From Oscillospiraceae bacterium (GTDB taxonomy: Bacteria; Bacillota; Clostridia; Oscillospirales; Oscillospiraceae), in the NCBI GenBank assembly GCA_022792945.1, contig JAAWBZ010000077.1, positions 1 to 64,000 on the forward strand: a stretch of 64,000 bases of DNA, written 5' to 3'. The position numbers and the translations under genes are program-made. The notes beneath the pieces are model-generated. The model saw only the letters and a list, made by a program, of their open reading frames with translations. It was not told the origin of the DNA and did no database searches. Positions 47,340 to 57,914 of the stretch are shown piece after piece; position 1 is the first letter of the stretch; every line of letters starts with the position of its first letter.

Positions 47340-48394
47340 AGCGGCTCCTCCTTTGCCATGACATTTGAATCTTCCAGATAATTCCTGCGCAGCTGCCCAC
47401 AGGAGGCGTCGATATCGCCGCCGAGAGACCGGCGTACCGTCGCGGTCACGCCCCGGCGCTCCAGGATCTGCTGAAAGCGCTGCACCGCCTGCCGGGAGCT
47501 GGGCCGCAGGTCCCGCTCCCGGACAGCGTTGAGGGGAATCAGGTTCACGTGCGCCGCCATCCCCCGCAGCTTGGAGGCCAGCAGCTGCGCCTGCTCCTCG
47601 CGGTCGCTGACGCCGTCGATCATGGTATATTCAAAGGATACCCTTCTTCCGGTGATTTCAAAATACCTGCGGCAGGCATCCAGCAGCGTATCCACTGGAA
47701 ATTTCCGGTTCACCGGCATGATCGCCCCCCGGGACGCGTCGTCCGGCGCGTGGAGGGAGACCGAAAGGGTCAGCTGCAATTTCTTTTGGGCCAGTACGTC
47801 GATCTTGTCCGCCAGGCCGCAGGTGGACAGACTGATGTGGCGCATGCCGATGTTCATCCCCTCGGGGCTGTTGACCAGCTCCAGAAAGCGCAGCACGTTT
47901 TCCAGGTTGTCCAGCGGCTCGCCGATTCCCATCAGAACGATATTGGAAACCGCCGCACCGTCGTCCAGGGCTGTGAACAGCACCTGGTCCAGCATCTCCG
48001 AGGCCGTCAGCCGCCGGACCAGCCCACCCAGGGTAGAGGCGCAGAACCTGCACCCCATGGCGCAGCCCACCTCGGAGGAAATGCACACGGTGCTGCCGTG
48101 ATGGTAGCGCATCAGCACCGTTTCCACGCAGTTGCCGTCCGCCAGCCGCCAAAGGTACTTCACCGTGCCGTCCCGCCGGGAGCGCTGCTTCCGCGCGATG
48201 GTCGGCACCGTTATGGTATACGAATCCGCCAGTCGATTTCGCAAGTCTTTTGGCAGATCGCTCATTTCCTCAAAGGAAGCCGCCCCCCGGTGCAGCCAGA
48301 CGAAGATCTGACGCGCCCGGAACGCCGGCTCTCCCGCCGCCCGCATAGCCGCGGACAGCTCTGGGAGGGTCATGGATTTGATGTCCTGTTTCAT
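47321..48394 (-). CDS. rlmN: 23S rRNA (adenine2503-C2)-methyltransferase
   Basis: CISSEVGCAMGCRFCASTLGG, NIVLMGIGEPLDN, RRSLGGDIDASCGQLR. Confidence 0.96.
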   Translation of the reverse strand: MKQDIKSMTLPELSAAMRAAGEPAFRARQIFVWLHRGAASFEEMSDLPKDLRNRLADSYTITVPTIARKQRSRRDGTVKYLWRLADGNCVETVLMRYHHGSTVCISSEVGCAMGCRFCASTLGGLVRRLTASEMLDQVLFTALDDGAAVSNIVLMGIGEPLDNLENVLRFLELVNSPEGMNIGMRHISLSTCGLADKIDVLAQKKLQLTLSVSLHAPDDASRGAIMPVNRKFPVDTLLDACRRYFEITGRRVSFEYTMIDGVSDREEQAQLLASKLRGMAAHVNLIPLNAVRERDLRPSSRQAVQRFQQILERRGVTATVRRSLGGDIDASCGQLRRNYLEDSNVMAKEEPLWTHGD

Positions 48395-49698
48395 AGGCGC
48401 CTCCTCAGCTTCGCCAGGAAAAAGCCGTCACACCCGTGCAGGCACGGCAGCAGCGTCATACGCGCCTGCCCCGCGCCGGCCAGCGCCGGCGGCAGCGCCA
48501 GCGGCTCCGGCAGAAAATCCGGATGCGTATGCAGAAAATCGTCCACTACCTCTTCATTTTCCCGCTTTAAAATAGTACAGGTGCTGTACAGCAGCGCGCC
48601 GCCGGGCCGTACATAGGCCGAAGCCTGTCCCAGAATGCGCCGCTGCACCGCCGGCAGGCCCTGGATTGCCTCCAGGTCCTTGTAGCGAATGTCCGGCTTC
48701 TTGCGGATTACCCCCAGGCCTGAGCAGGGCACGTCGGCGATCACCGCGTCCATCTGCCCCAGCCATTCCGCCCGCGCCGACGCCGCGTCCTGCTCCAACG
48801 CCTGGATGCAGGTGATGCCCAGCCGCTGCGCGCCCTTCTCGATCAGAGCCAGCTTGTGCGGATGGATATCGCAGGAGAAAACAGACCCCTGGTTTTGCAG
48901 CTCCATGGCGGCGGCGAAGCTCTTGCCCCCCGGCGCGGCGCAGCAGTCCAGCACCCGCATGCCGGGGCGCAGGCCCATGCTGGTCACGGCCAGGCGTGCC
49001 GCGGCGTCCTGCACCAGGACCTCGCCGGCGCGAAAGCACGCCATCGCCTCCACCCGTCCCGTGTCCCGCAGCAGGCAGCAGCCGGGCATCCACGGGTGCG
49101 CCGTACAGGAGACGCCCGCGCCCTCCCACGCCTCGCGCAGGGCGCGCTCCGTCGTTTTCAGGGGATTGACCTGCACCACAGTCTCCGGGGACTCGTTGTT
49201 GCTGGCCAGCAGCGGCTCCAGCAGTTCCTCGCCCACGTTTTCCCGCAGCAGCTCCACCAGCGCCGTCGGGTGGGAGTACCGCGTCGCCAGGTCCGCCGGC
49301 TGCGGCAGCGCGTCCCCCGCCCGAGCCATGGCACGCAGGACGCCGTTGATGAGGCCCGCCGCCCTGGCGTTGGCCCGGCGCTTGCCCTGCTCCACCGCCT
49401 CGTTGACCGCGGCGGACGCCGGAACGCGGTCCAGCTGCGTCAGCTGATACGCCCCCAGCCGCAGGATCTCCAGCACCACCGGCTGGAGTCTCCGGAGATC
49501 GCCGCGCACAAAGGCGCGCAGCTGGAAATCCAGCAGCATCCGGTTTTGCAGGACGCCGTAGCAGAGCCGGCTGGCCAGGGCCGCGTCGCGGCTGTCCAGA
49601 CGATCCCGGGCGATGGCCTCCTTCAGCGCGCCGTCGGACCACGCGCCGCCCTTCCGGCAGGCGATCAGCACCGACAGCGCCGTATCTCTCGCAGACAT
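48391..49698 (-). CDS. rsmB: 16S rRNA (cytosine967-C5)-methyltransferase
   Basis: VLDCCAAPGGKSFAAA, DVPCSGLGVIRKKPDIRY, LLYSTCTILKRENEEVV. Confidence 0.94.
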   Translation of the reverse strand: MSARDTALSVLIACRKGGAWSDGALKEAIARDRLDSRDAALASRLCYGVLQNRMLLDFQLRAFVRGDLRRLQPVVLEILRLGAYQLTQLDRVPASAAVNEAVEQGKRRANARAAGLINGVLRAMARAGDALPQPADLATRYSHPTALVELLRENVGEELLEPLLASNNESPETVVQVNPLKTTERALREAWEGAGVSCTAHPWMPGCCLLRDTGRVEAMACFRAGEVLVQDAAARLAVTSMGLRPGMRVLDCCAAPGGKSFAAAMELQNQGSVFSCDIHPHKLALIEKGAQRLGITCIQALEQDAASARAEWLGQMDAVIADVPCSGLGVIRKKPDIRYKDLEAIQGLPAVQRRILGQASAYVRPGGALLYSTCTILKRENEEVVDDFLHTHPDFLPEPLALPPALAGAGQARMTLLPCLHGCDGFFLAKLRRRL

Positions 49699-49708
49699 AG
49701 GAAGCTCC

Positions 49709-50626
49709 TTACAATTCGATGGGATGGCCTCGGAAGTAGTCGGCGGCGGCCATGCGCCGGCCGCCCTCAGCCTGAAGCTGCGCCACACGCACCACCGCGC
49801 CGCCGCCGCAGGCCACCTCCAGCCCCTCCCGGGTCAGCGCCAGGAGCGTCCCCGGCGGCTGGGCCGTCGTCTTATTCGTATATTCCACCCGGTGAAGCTT
49901 GAAGCGCCGTCCCGCCAGCTCCGCCGTGGCCACCGGCCACGGGATCAGGCCTCGGACGTGGTCCACGATCTCCCGCGGCGTCCCGGTCCAGTCCACCGGG
50001 GCCATCCCCTTGGTCAGCATGGGCGCGTAGGTGGCCCTGGAGGCATCCTGGGGCGTCCTGCCGGCGGTTCCCGCGGCGATCTTCCGCACCGTGTCAGAGA
50101 GCAGCTCCGCGCCGATTTCCGCCAGACGGTCCATCAGCTCCGCCGAGGTCTCCATGGGGGCGATAGGCGTTTTGCGGGCCTCAATCATGTCGCCGGCGTC
50201 CATCTCCTCCGCCAGATACATGGCGGTGACGCCGGTCTCGTCCAGCCCGTTCAAAATGGCCCACTGCACCGGCCCGGACCCCCGCAGCGCCGGGAGCAGG
50301 CTGGCGTGGATGTTGACACACCCCAGCGGCGGGACGTCCAGCACCGCCCGGGGCAGAATCCGCCCGTAGGCCACCACCAGAATCAGGTCCGGCCGCAGCG
50401 CCCGCAGCTCGTCCACCGCCGCGGCGTCACGGAAGTGCGCCGGCTGGAACACCGGCAGGCCCGCCGCCTGGGCGTAGGCCTTGACCTCGCTGACGGAGAG
50501 CTTCATGCCCCGATTCTTGGGCGTGTCTGGCTTGGTGTAGACGCCCACGATGTCGCAGCCGTCCTCGTGGATGCGCCGGAGGCACGCTGCCGCGATGGCC
50601 GGCGTCCCCATAAACACAATCCGCAT
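49709..50626 (-). CDS. fmt: Methionyl-tRNA formyltransferase
   Basis: MRIVFMGTPAIAAACLR, VNIHASLLPALRGSGPVQWAIL. Confidence 0.96.
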   Translation of the reverse strand: MRIVFMGTPAIAAACLRRIHEDGCDIVGVYTKPDTPKNRGMKLSVSEVKAYAQAAGLPVFQPAHFRDAAAVDELRALRPDLILVVAYGRILPRAVLDVPPLGCVNIHASLLPALRGSGPVQWAILNGLDETGVTAMYLAEEMDAGDMIEARKTPIAPMETSAELMDRLAEIGAELLSDTVRKIAAGTAGRTPQDASRATYAPMLTKGMAPVDWTGTPREIVDHVRGLIPWPVATAELAGRRFKLHRVEYTNKTTAQPPGTLLALTREGLEVACGGGAVVRVAQLQAEGGRRMAAADYFRGHPIEL

Positions 50627-50628
50627 GG

Positions 50629-51123
50629 TTATGCCTCCTCCTCGGCGGCGTCATAGTAGGCCTGCAGCTCCTCCGGGGTCAGATAGCGCTCCACCTTTTC
50701 GGTGTACAAATGACCGTCCAAATGCTCCAATTCGTGGCAGAAGCCCCGGGCGATCAGGCCCTCACCCTCCACCTCGTACCAGTCGCCGTAGCGGTCCTGG
50801 GCACGGAGCTTGACTACATTGGGGCGGGTTACGATGCCGAATTTCCCCGGTACGCTCAGGCACCCCTCCTGTCCGGACTGCTCGCCGCTCTGCTCCAGGA
50901 TCACCGGGTTGACCAGCTCGAGAATCTCCTCCCCGGTGTCAACCACCACCACCCGGCGCAGCACGCCCACCTGCGGCGCCGCCAGGCCCACGCCGTTGGC
51001 GTCCTCCAGGGTGTCGATCATGTCGTCGATCAGCTCATGCAGGCGGGCATTGAACTTGGTGACCTCCCGGGAGACCTTGTACAAGGCGGGCTCGCCCTCG
51101 ATCAGAATATTTCTCAGTGCCAT
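50629..51123 (-). CDS. def: Peptide deformylase
   Basis: GVGLAAPQVG, QEGCLSVPG, CHELEHLDG. Confidence 0.96.
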   Translation of the reverse strand: MALRNILIEGEPALYKVSREVTKFNARLHELIDDMIDTLEDANGVGLAAPQVGVLRRVVVVDTGEEILELVNPVILEQSGEQSGQEGCLSVPGKFGIVTRPNVVKLRAQDRYGDWYEVEGEGLIARGFCHELEHLDGHLYTEKVERYLTPEELQAYYDAAEEEA

Positions 51124-51134
51124 GGCTCTTCCTC

Positions 51135-53579
51135 TCAATCATAGGGATTGACGTCGGCAAAGGCCGTCACGCCCCTGCTTTGGCCGTCTTTCATAAAGAT
51201 TTGCAGCAGATACGCGATCAGGCGGCGCACCTGCCGGGTGTTGGTACAGCTCAGGGTGAGCCGGTATCGATAGCGGTTGTTGACCTTGACCACCGCCGCC
51301 GGGGCAGGCCCCAGCACCTGGATCTTCCAATCCCGGTAGGCCTCCAGCCGGCACATCTGCCAAAGCAGCTCCCGGAAGCGCCGCGCGCCCGCCGCCACCC
51401 GATCCTCGAAGGCCCCGGTGAAGGTCACCACAAACAGGTCCTGAAACGGCGGGCAACCCCGCAGGCGGCGCAGCTCCGTCTCCATCTGGTAAAACCGGTC
51501 GTAGTCCTGCCGCGCTGCCAAAAGAATCACTGCATTCTCCGGCGTCATGGTCTGCACCAGCGCCGTCCCGCTGGACGCGCCCCTTCCGGCGCGTCCCACC
51601 ACCTGGGTAATCATGGAAAATGTGGTCTCCGCCGCGCGGTAGTTGTCCACATACAGCGACAAGTCCGCGTCCAGCACGCCCACCAGCGTCACATTCTCAA
51701 AATTCAGCCCCTTGGCCACCATCTGGGTCCCCACCAGAAGCGGGATTCTCTCCGATTCAAACTTCGCCAGCAGCTTTTCGTGGCTGTTGACGGCCCCCAC
51801 GGTGTCTGCGTCCATGCGCAGCACCGGCGTGTCCGGCAGCAGCGCCGCCAGCTCCTCCACCACCTTCTGCGTGCCGGTGCCGATGGGCTTGAGATGCCCG
51901 CCGCAGACGGGACAGCGCGACGGCAGCGGCTCGGAATGGCCGCAGTAGTGGCACATCAGCCGCTGGTTGGCCGCGTGGTAGGTCAGATGGACGCTGCACC
52001 GCGGACACTGGGGCGCCGCGCCGCATTCCACGCAGACCACGCACCGGCTGGCGCCGCGGCGGTTGAGAAACAAAATGGTCTGCCGCCCGTTCCGGAGGTT
52101 GTCCCGGATGCCGGCCTCCAGCGGCGCGCTGATGGCGGTGGCATTGCCGGCCCTCAGCTCCTCCTTCATATCCACGATCCGCACCTGGGGCAGGTCCCGG
52201 CCGTTGTAGCGGCTCTGGAGGCGGTAGAGGCGGTAGTCGGCCTGCCGCGCATGGTACATGGACTCCACCGAGGGCGTCGCGGACCCCAGCACCACCAGCG
52301 CCCGCTCCCGGAGGCCGCGGAACAGAGCCACCTCCCGTGCGTGGTAACGCGGCGTGTTCTCCGATTTGTAGGTATGCTCCTGCTCCTCGTCCACAATCAG
52401 CAGGCCCAGGTCCTTCAGCGGCGCGAATACCGCCGAGCGGGTCCCCACCACCACCCGGGCCGCGCCGCTGCGGATGCGCTTCCACTCGTCATAGCGCTCC
52501 CCCACCCGCAGTGCACTGTGGAGCACCGCCGCCTGGTCGCCGAAGTGGGCGGCCACCAGGCTCATCAGCTGCGGCGTCAGGCTGATCTCCGGTACCAGCA
52601 GCAGCGCCGTCCGCCCCTGACTGAGGCAGTGGGCGATCAGTTTCAGATACACTGCCGTCTTGCCGCTGCCGGTGACGCCGTACAAAAGCGCCGCGCCGGG
52701 CCGTTCCTCCGCCCACTGGGCGCGCAGGCCCTCCCAGGCCGCCTGCTGTTCCTCCGAGAGCACCAGCGGCCCCGCCGCCGCAGGCCGGATGTCCACCCGG
52801 CGCAGGGTCTCCTCCTCCGAGAAGGCCAGATACCCCAGCTTCTCCAGCCGCCGGAGGGTGGCCATATTGCAGCCGGTAAAATAACAGATCTCCTTGGTGC
52901 TGGCCCGCCCCACGGTACACAGGAGGCGCAGCGCCGCGTACTGCATGGGCGCTGTGCGCCGCTTGCGTTCAGCGTACTCCATAGCCTCCTCCGCCGGCTG
53001 GGCCAGCCCTGCTACGCGCTCGGTCTTGTCGCCCACTCGCCGCAGCAGGTCCGAGCGGGTGGACACCAGCTTCTTTCCCGCCAGATACCGAAGCGCCGCC
53101 TGGAGCGCGTCCTCATCCTCGAACTGACGGCGCAGAAACGGATAGTCCGCGCCTCCGCCCAGCTCCTCCAGCCGCTCCATCACGCAAACCGCCACTGGCT
53201 GGCGCTTGATAGCGCCGCGCCAGTCCCGGTCCGGCGCCATCTCGATATGCTCCACCGCGTGGAACCACAGCCCCGCCGGGAGCATGGCCCGGATGGCGTC
53301 GTAGAAGGTGCAGAAGTACCGCTCCCGGACAAAAGCCGCCGCACGGATGAGCGTCTCGTCCAACACCGGCGTCTCGTCCAGCACCTGGTCAATCCACTTG
53401 AGGCGGGCCTCATCGCCCTCCTCCACCGACAGCACCACGCCCTCGCTCCGGCGGTTGCCCGCGCCGAAGGGCACCGTCACGCGCATCCCCGGCTGTACCG
53501 TCATTTCCGGCGGCACCCGGTAGGAATAGGGCTTATCAATGGCGTAAACCGCGGCGCTGACAGCTATTTTCGCAACCAT
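51135..53579 (-). CDS. priA: Primosomal protein N'
   Basis: LLYGVTGSGKTAVYLKLI, VDEEQEHTYKSENTPRYHAREVA, Zn-binding CVECGAAPQCPRC. Confidence 0.96.
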   Translation of the reverse strand: MVAKIAVSAAVYAIDKPYSYRVPPEMTVQPGMRVTVPFGAGNRRSEGVVLSVEEGDEARLKWIDQVLDETPVLDETLIRAAAFVRERYFCTFYDAIRAMLPAGLWFHAVEHIEMAPDRDWRGAIKRQPVAVCVMERLEELGGGADYPFLRRQFEDEDALQAALRYLAGKKLVSTRSDLLRRVGDKTERVAGLAQPAEEAMEYAERKRRTAPMQYAALRLLCTVGRASTKEICYFTGCNMATLRRLEKLGYLAFSEEETLRRVDIRPAAAGPLVLSEEQQAAWEGLRAQWAEERPGAALLYGVTGSGKTAVYLKLIAHCLSQGRTALLLVPEISLTPQLMSLVAAHFGDQAAVLHSALRVGERYDEWKRIRSGAARVVVGTRSAVFAPLKDLGLLIVDEEQEHTYKSENTPRYHAREVALFRGLRERALVVLGSATPSVESMYHARQADYRLYRLQSRYNGRDLPQVRIVDMKEELRAGNATAISAPLEAGIRDNLRNGRQTILFLNRRGASRCVVCVECGAAPQCPRCSVHLTYHAANQRLMCHYCGHSEPLPSRCPVCGGHLKPIGTGTQKVVEELAALLPDTPVLRMDADTVGAVNSHEKLLAKFESERIPLLVGTQMVAKGLNFENVTLVGVLDADLSLYVDNYRAAETTFSMITQVVGRAGRGASSGTALVQTMTPENAVILLAARQDYDRFYQMETELRRLRGCPPFQDLFVVTFTGAFEDRVAAGARRFRELLWQMCRLEAYRDWKIQVLGPAPAAVVKVNNRYRYRLTLSCTNTRQVRRLIAYLLQIFMKDGQSRGVTAFADVNPYD

Positions 53580-53643
53580 CCACCAGCCCCCTAAACACGT
53601 TCAAGGCGTAGGCCTCCCAAGCCTGCGCCTTGACGGTCACAAC

Positions 53644-53850
53644 CTATCTCAGATATTCGTCTTTCACCGTCGCGGTCAGCTCGCCGCCTGCCACTTCCTT
53701 GATGGCCAGGGTCACGGGCTTGTCTGAGAGGGCCTCGTGGCGCTTCTCCGACTCAATGGAGATCTGGCGCGCGCGGCGCGCCACCACGTTCACCAGCAGA
53801 TAACGGCTGTCAATGTGCTTCAGAAGCTCACTCATGGGGGGATAAAGCAT
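53644..53850 (-). CDS. rpoZ: RNA polymerase omega subunit
   Basis: MLYPPMSELLKHIDSRYLLVNVVARRARQI. Confidence 0.92.
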   Translation of the reverse strand: MLYPPMSELLKHIDSRYLLVNVVARRARQISIESEKRHEALSDKPVTLAIKEVAGGELTATVKDEYLR

Positions 53851-53851
53851 A

Positions 53852-54451
53852 TTATCGTTCCTCCTTCAGGTAATCCAGGCGGATATGGGCCCTGCATTTT
53901 TCCGCCAGCATGATCGCCTCGATCTCCGCCGCGGCGTGGCCCACGTCGTCATTGACGACGATGTAATCATATTTCTGCGCCTGCTGATACTCCCACCGCG
54001 CCCGTTCCAGCCGGGCCTCGATCTTGTCCTGGGCCGTGTCGCCGCGGCCGCGGAGGCGGCGCTCGATCTCGGAGAAGGACGGCGCGGCCATGAAGATCAG
54101 CGTCGCGTCCGGCCGGCGCTGCTGCACCTGCAGCGCGCCGCAGGGCTCGATGTCCAGCAGCACGTCCACGCCATCCTCCAGCATCCGGTTGATGGGGCCC
54201 TCGGGCGTGCCGTAGCAATTGCCCACATACTCCGCATGCTCCAGCAGCTCGTTGCGCTCCAGCATCTCCTGGAACTGCCGGCGCGTGATGAAATAGTAGC
54301 TTTCGCCCTCCACCTCCCCGGGGCGCATCTCCCGCGTCGTCACCGACACGGAAAAGCGCAGGCTCGGATGCCGCCGCATGACCTCGTGGACGGCGGTGCT
54401 TTTTCCGACGCCGGAAGGGCCGGAGAGTACATACAGTTTACCCCTTGTCAT
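53852..54451 (-). CDS. gmk: Guanylate kinase
   Basis: [36 protein letters not shown]. Confidence 0.97.
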   Translation of the reverse strand: MTRGKLYVLSGPSGVGKSTAVHEVMRRHPSLRFSVSVTTREMRPGEVEGESYYFITRRQFQEMLERNELLEHAEYVGNCYGTPEGPINRMLEDGVDVLLDIEPCGALQVQQRRPDATLIFMAAPSFSEIERRLRGRGDTAQDKIEARLERARWEYQQAQKYDYIVVNDDVGHAAAEIEAIMLAEKCRAHIRLDYLKEER

Positions 54452-54735
54452 GCCTCGTCAGTCTCCTCTTCTGTGGGTTCCAGGTTTTTATCGTTCATGC
54501 GGCCCGCCACCGTCTCCGGCAGAATGGCCGACAGGATCACATGATCCGTATCCATGATGATAACCGCCCGGGTCCGCCGCCCATAGGTAGCGTCGATGAG
54601 CATCCCGCGGTCGCGCGCCTCCTGGATGATGCGCTTGATGGGCGCGGACTCCGGCGAGACGATGGCAATCAGGCGCGCGGCAGAGATCATATTGCCAAAT
54701 CCGATGTTGATCAGCTTCACAGGCCCCTCCGTCAC
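54448..54735 (-). CDS. remA: DUF370/RemA-family regulator
   Basis: [52 protein letters not shown]. Confidence 0.95.
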   Translation of the reverse strand: MTEGPVKLINIGFGNMISAARLIAIVSPESAPIKRIIQEARDRGMLIDATYGRRTRAVIIMDTDHVILSAILPETVAGRMNDKNLEPTEEETDEA

Positions 54736-55607
54736 TCGATATTCTGCGTCTGTTCCCGGATCTTCTCCAGCTCCGCCTTGATCTCCACCACCACCCGGGC
54801 CTGCTCAATGTCGCTGCCCTTGGAGCCGATGGTGTTGGCCTCCCGGTTCATCTCCTGGAGCAGGAAGTCCAGCTTCCGCCCGATGGCTCCGCCGCCGTCC
54901 AGCATAGCCTCCATCTGCGAGAGATGGCTGCGCAGGCGGACAGTCTCTTCGTCCACGGCGATCTTGTCGGCATAGAGGGCCGCCTCGGTAAGGATGCGGC
55001 TCTCGTCAATGTTCTGGTTCCCCAACACCTCCCGGATGCGGGCGGTGAGCTTGGCGCGGTATTCCGCCAGCGTCACGGGGCTTCTGGCCTCCACCTGCGC
55101 GGTGAAGCCGCGGATGGTCTCCACCCGGGCGCGCAGGTCCCGGGCCAGAGCCTGTCCCTCGGCGGCGCGCATGGCGTCATAGGCCTCCAGGGCGCGGCCC
55201 ACCACCTCCAGGATGCCGGAGAGCACCGCCGTCTCGTCCATCTCCGGCTTTTCCACCACAAAGACGTCCGGGAACCGGGCCAGCACCGCAGCAGAGATAT
55301 CGTCCCGGACGCCATACTCCTCCACAAGGATCCGCAGGGCGCCGAGGTAGCCCTCCAGCACCGGCCGGTTGACCGAAACGGTCCCACCGCCGCCCCCGGC
55401 GCTGCCCGCGGAGATGTAAACATCCACCTTGCCGCGGGCAACGGTCTCCTTCACCCGCTGCTTCACCGCGTCCTCGGCAAAGGCAAAGGCCCGCGGCAGC
55501 TTGACGCCGCAGTCCAGATAGCGGTTGTTGACCGAGCGGACCTCCACCGTCAGCTCCCGGCCGTCCACCGTCCCCGATGCCCGGCCATAGCCGGTCATAC
55601 TTTTCAT
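54732..55607 (-). CDS. YicC-like family endoribonuclease
   Basis: [12 protein letters not shown]...[19 protein letters not shown]...[15 protein letters not shown]. Confidence 0.94.
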   Translation of the reverse strand: MKSMTGYGRASGTVDGRELTVEVRSVNNRYLDCGVKLPRAFAFAEDAVKQRVKETVARGKVDVYISAGSAGGGGGTVSVNRPVLEGYLGALRILVEEYGVRDDISAAVLARFPDVFVVEKPEMDETAVLSGILEVVGRALEAYDAMRAAEGQALARDLRARVETIRGFTAQVEARSPVTLAEYRAKLTARIREVLGNQNIDESRILTEAALYADKIAVDEETVRLRSHLSQMEAMLDGGGAIGRKLDFLLQEMNREANTIGSKGSDIEQARVVVEIKAELEKIREQTQNIE

Positions 55608-55647
55608 CAAAGCCTCTCCCCTCCAAAGCGCCGGCGCACCGGCTGAG

Positions 55648-55682
55648 ATTCCCACGGCAGACCTGCTGCCGTGGGAATTTTC
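55648..55682. terminator. Hairpin between cdaR and yicC
   Basis: ATTCCCACGGCAG ACCTG CTGCCGTGGGAAT; T-run lies on the + side, so minus-strand function is uncertain. Confidence 0.45.
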
Positions 55683-55691
55683 TGTCTGGCG

Positions 55692-56951
55692 TCAGCCGTC
55701 CTCCGGCTCCGGCGTCCGTTCCAGGGTGATGACCGCGCTGTAGGCCCCCAGCGCCGCCGCGCCGCCGCTGCCTGTGATCTCAATCGTCACCGGCACATTC
55801 TGTGCGCCCAGGTTCAGCGCCGAGGCGTCGATCACCGCCCGGACGTTCTCTGCGCTGATGCGCTCCACCGCCGCGATGGGGCCGCGGATAGTCACGGGAA
55901 TGCGGATGGTCAGCACATTGGTGTCAAAGCCGTCCGGCTTGTTGACCACACTGAACTCCGTCACCTCCACGGTCTTGGTGCTCAGTCGGTTGCTGTTGAT
56001 GCGCACGTCCACATGGACCGTACTCAGGTCCGCCACGTTGATCAGCTCGTCGTTGGGCAGCGTCACGGGCACGTCCTCCGTCATCGGCTCCATCAGCGCC
56101 GCCAGGTCGTACTGTGCCACCACGATCTGGTTTGTCTTCTCCAGGATCTCCCGGTCGCCGGAGATGGTGATCGTTCTGGGCTCGCAGGACCACACCACAT
56201 CCTCGGCCTTGGCCCCGCCGCCGGCGATCAGCTCCACCACCAGCGGCACCTCCTTCATGGGCAGCACCGGCTGGCGCAGCTCAATGGCGTCGATGGGCAG
56301 GCCGTCCACCGTGGCGGCGATGTCCTCGGACTCCACCGTCTCGCCGTTTTCGTCGATGAGTGCGAAGGGGCACGACTGGATTACCGTTTCGCTCAGCTCG
56401 TTCTGCTCCAGGATCACCTGGGCATAGCTGACCTGGTTGACCACGGCCTCCGGTCCCTCCAGCAGGATTTCCCGGGGTGTGCACTCCAGCGCCGAGGCGT
56501 AGTACCCCTCGGCTACGGAGCCGTTCAAGATGCCGCGCACCGGCACGGACTTCTTAATAAAGCGCTCCACGGTGAACTCGATCTCCCGCGGCGTGCCGTA
56601 GGCGTTGACATCGATACTGGAAACCCCCTGGGGGTAGGCCACGGTGTAGGGGTAGCTGTACTGCCCCGGCTTCTTGATCCGCGTCACGTCCACCACCACC
56701 GACAAGTTTTCCGACGAGAGCTTGGAGAGCGTCGTGCGGCTGCACGTGACCCGCAGGTCCACCGTGGTATCGGCCCCGGCGGTGATGACCAGATTGGAAT
56801 CCTCCCGGATCTGGTCCGCGCCGGAGAAGGTGACGGAAATATTGTCAATGGGCTGGTTGGAGACCTCCTGGTTCACCACCGTGACCACATAGAGCCACAG
56901 GGCCAGAGACGCCGCCAGCGCGATGGAGAAGGAAAGGATCTTACTTTTCAC
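55692..56951 (-). CDS. cdaR: YbbR-domain protein (CdaR-like)
   Basis: One N-terminal TM, YbbR-like repeats, overlaps cdaA. Confidence 0.88.
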   Translation of the reverse strand: MKSKILSFSIALAASLALWLYVVTVVNQEVSNQPIDNISVTFSGADQIREDSNLVITAGADTTVDLRVTCSRTTLSKLSSENLSVVVDVTRIKKPGQYSYPYTVAYPQGVSSIDVNAYGTPREIEFTVERFIKKSVPVRGILNGSVAEGYYASALECTPREILLEGPEAVVNQVSYAQVILEQNELSETVIQSCPFALIDENGETVESEDIAATVDGLPIDAIELRQPVLPMKEVPLVVELIAGGGAKAEDVVWSCEPRTITISGDREILEKTNQIVVAQYDLAALMEPMTEDVPVTLPNDELINVADLSTVHVDVRINSNRLSTKTVEVTEFSVVNKPDGFDTNVLTIRIPVTIRGPIAAVERISAENVRAVIDASALNLGAQNVPVTIEITGSGGAAALGAYSAVITLERTPEPEDG

Positions 56952-57813
56952 GGCGATCCCCCTTTCTCGTCAGCCGGCCGCGGAAACGCTCGTAGAAATT
57001 GGCGGGCTTCCGATCCTCCTGCCCGTTGACCAGCTCGTTGGTCAGCAGACGCTCCAGCGTCCGCGGCGCCAGATGCCGCTTGAGCATCCCGCCCAGCGCT
57101 GCGGAGATGGTGCCGGTCTCCTCGGAGACGATCACCACCACAGCGTCAGAAGACTCGCTCATGCCGATGCCCGCCCGGTGGCGGGTGCCCAGGTCGCTGC
57201 TCAGGTGCGTGTTCTCCGACAGCGGCAGAACACATCCCGCCGCGGCCACGCGGCCCCGGCGCAATATCACCGCGCCGTCGTGCAGGGCGGCCTTGGGGAA
57301 AAAGATGTTGCGGAGCAGTTCGTCGGAGATGCTGGCGTCCAGCACGGTGCCGGTCTTGAAATACTCGTCCAGGAGCATATTCCGCTCAAAGACGATCAGC
57401 GCGCCGGTCCTGGTCTTGGACATGCTCTCGCAGGCGGTGACCACGGCCTCAATGGCGCGGTCCACCTCCTGGGACTCCCCGCGCCCCGCGCCGACGATCT
57501 CCTTGAGGGACTTGCTGCCCACCCGCTCGAGAAAGCGCCGCAGCTCCGGCTGGAACATGATAACCAGGGCGATGAAGCCGATCTCCATGATCCGGCTGAG
57601 GATGAAGTAGAGCGAATTCATATGCAGCACGCTGGTCACCCACGTAACCACCAGCAGCAGCACAATGCTCTTGGCGATCCGCGAGGTCCTGGTGGCGCGG
57701 ATCATGGAGATCACCTTGTAGAGCAGGCAGGCCACCACCAAAATGTCCACCACATCAATCAATTTAATTGTCATCAGGGATGTTAAAAAGCCGTTGAACA
57801 GTGTGGTCGTCAT
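56941..57813 (-). CDS. cdaA: Diadenylate cyclase CdaA
   Basis: FFPKAALHDGAVILRRGRVAAAGCVLPLSEN, GTRHRAGIGMSE. Confidence 0.96.
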   Translation of the reverse strand: MTTTLFNGFLTSLMTIKLIDVVDILVVACLLYKVISMIRATRTSRIAKSIVLLLVVTWVTSVLHMNSLYFILSRIMEIGFIALVIMFQPELRRFLERVGSKSLKEIVGAGRGESQEVDRAIEAVVTACESMSKTRTGALIVFERNMLLDEYFKTGTVLDASISDELLRNIFFPKAALHDGAVILRRGRVAAAGCVLPLSENTHLSSDLGTRHRAGIGMSESSDAVVVIVSEETGTISAALGGMLKRHLAPRTLERLLTNELVNGQEDRKPANFYERFRGRLTRKGDRREK

Positions 57814-57914
57814 CTTTGGTCCTTCCCCCGCTTTGGCTTATATCTAATTGATTATACTCCAAAATCCTTCCAAAGGCAAGTATTATCCGGTAAGATTTTG
57901 GTAGACCCCTAAAT

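Noticed and set aside
51117-53594. 825-aa plus-strand ORF, longer than priA on the other strand
   Set aside because: Antisense shadow of priA in high-GC DNA; low-complexity His/Arg/Gly/Leu-rich translation, no family motif or RBS.
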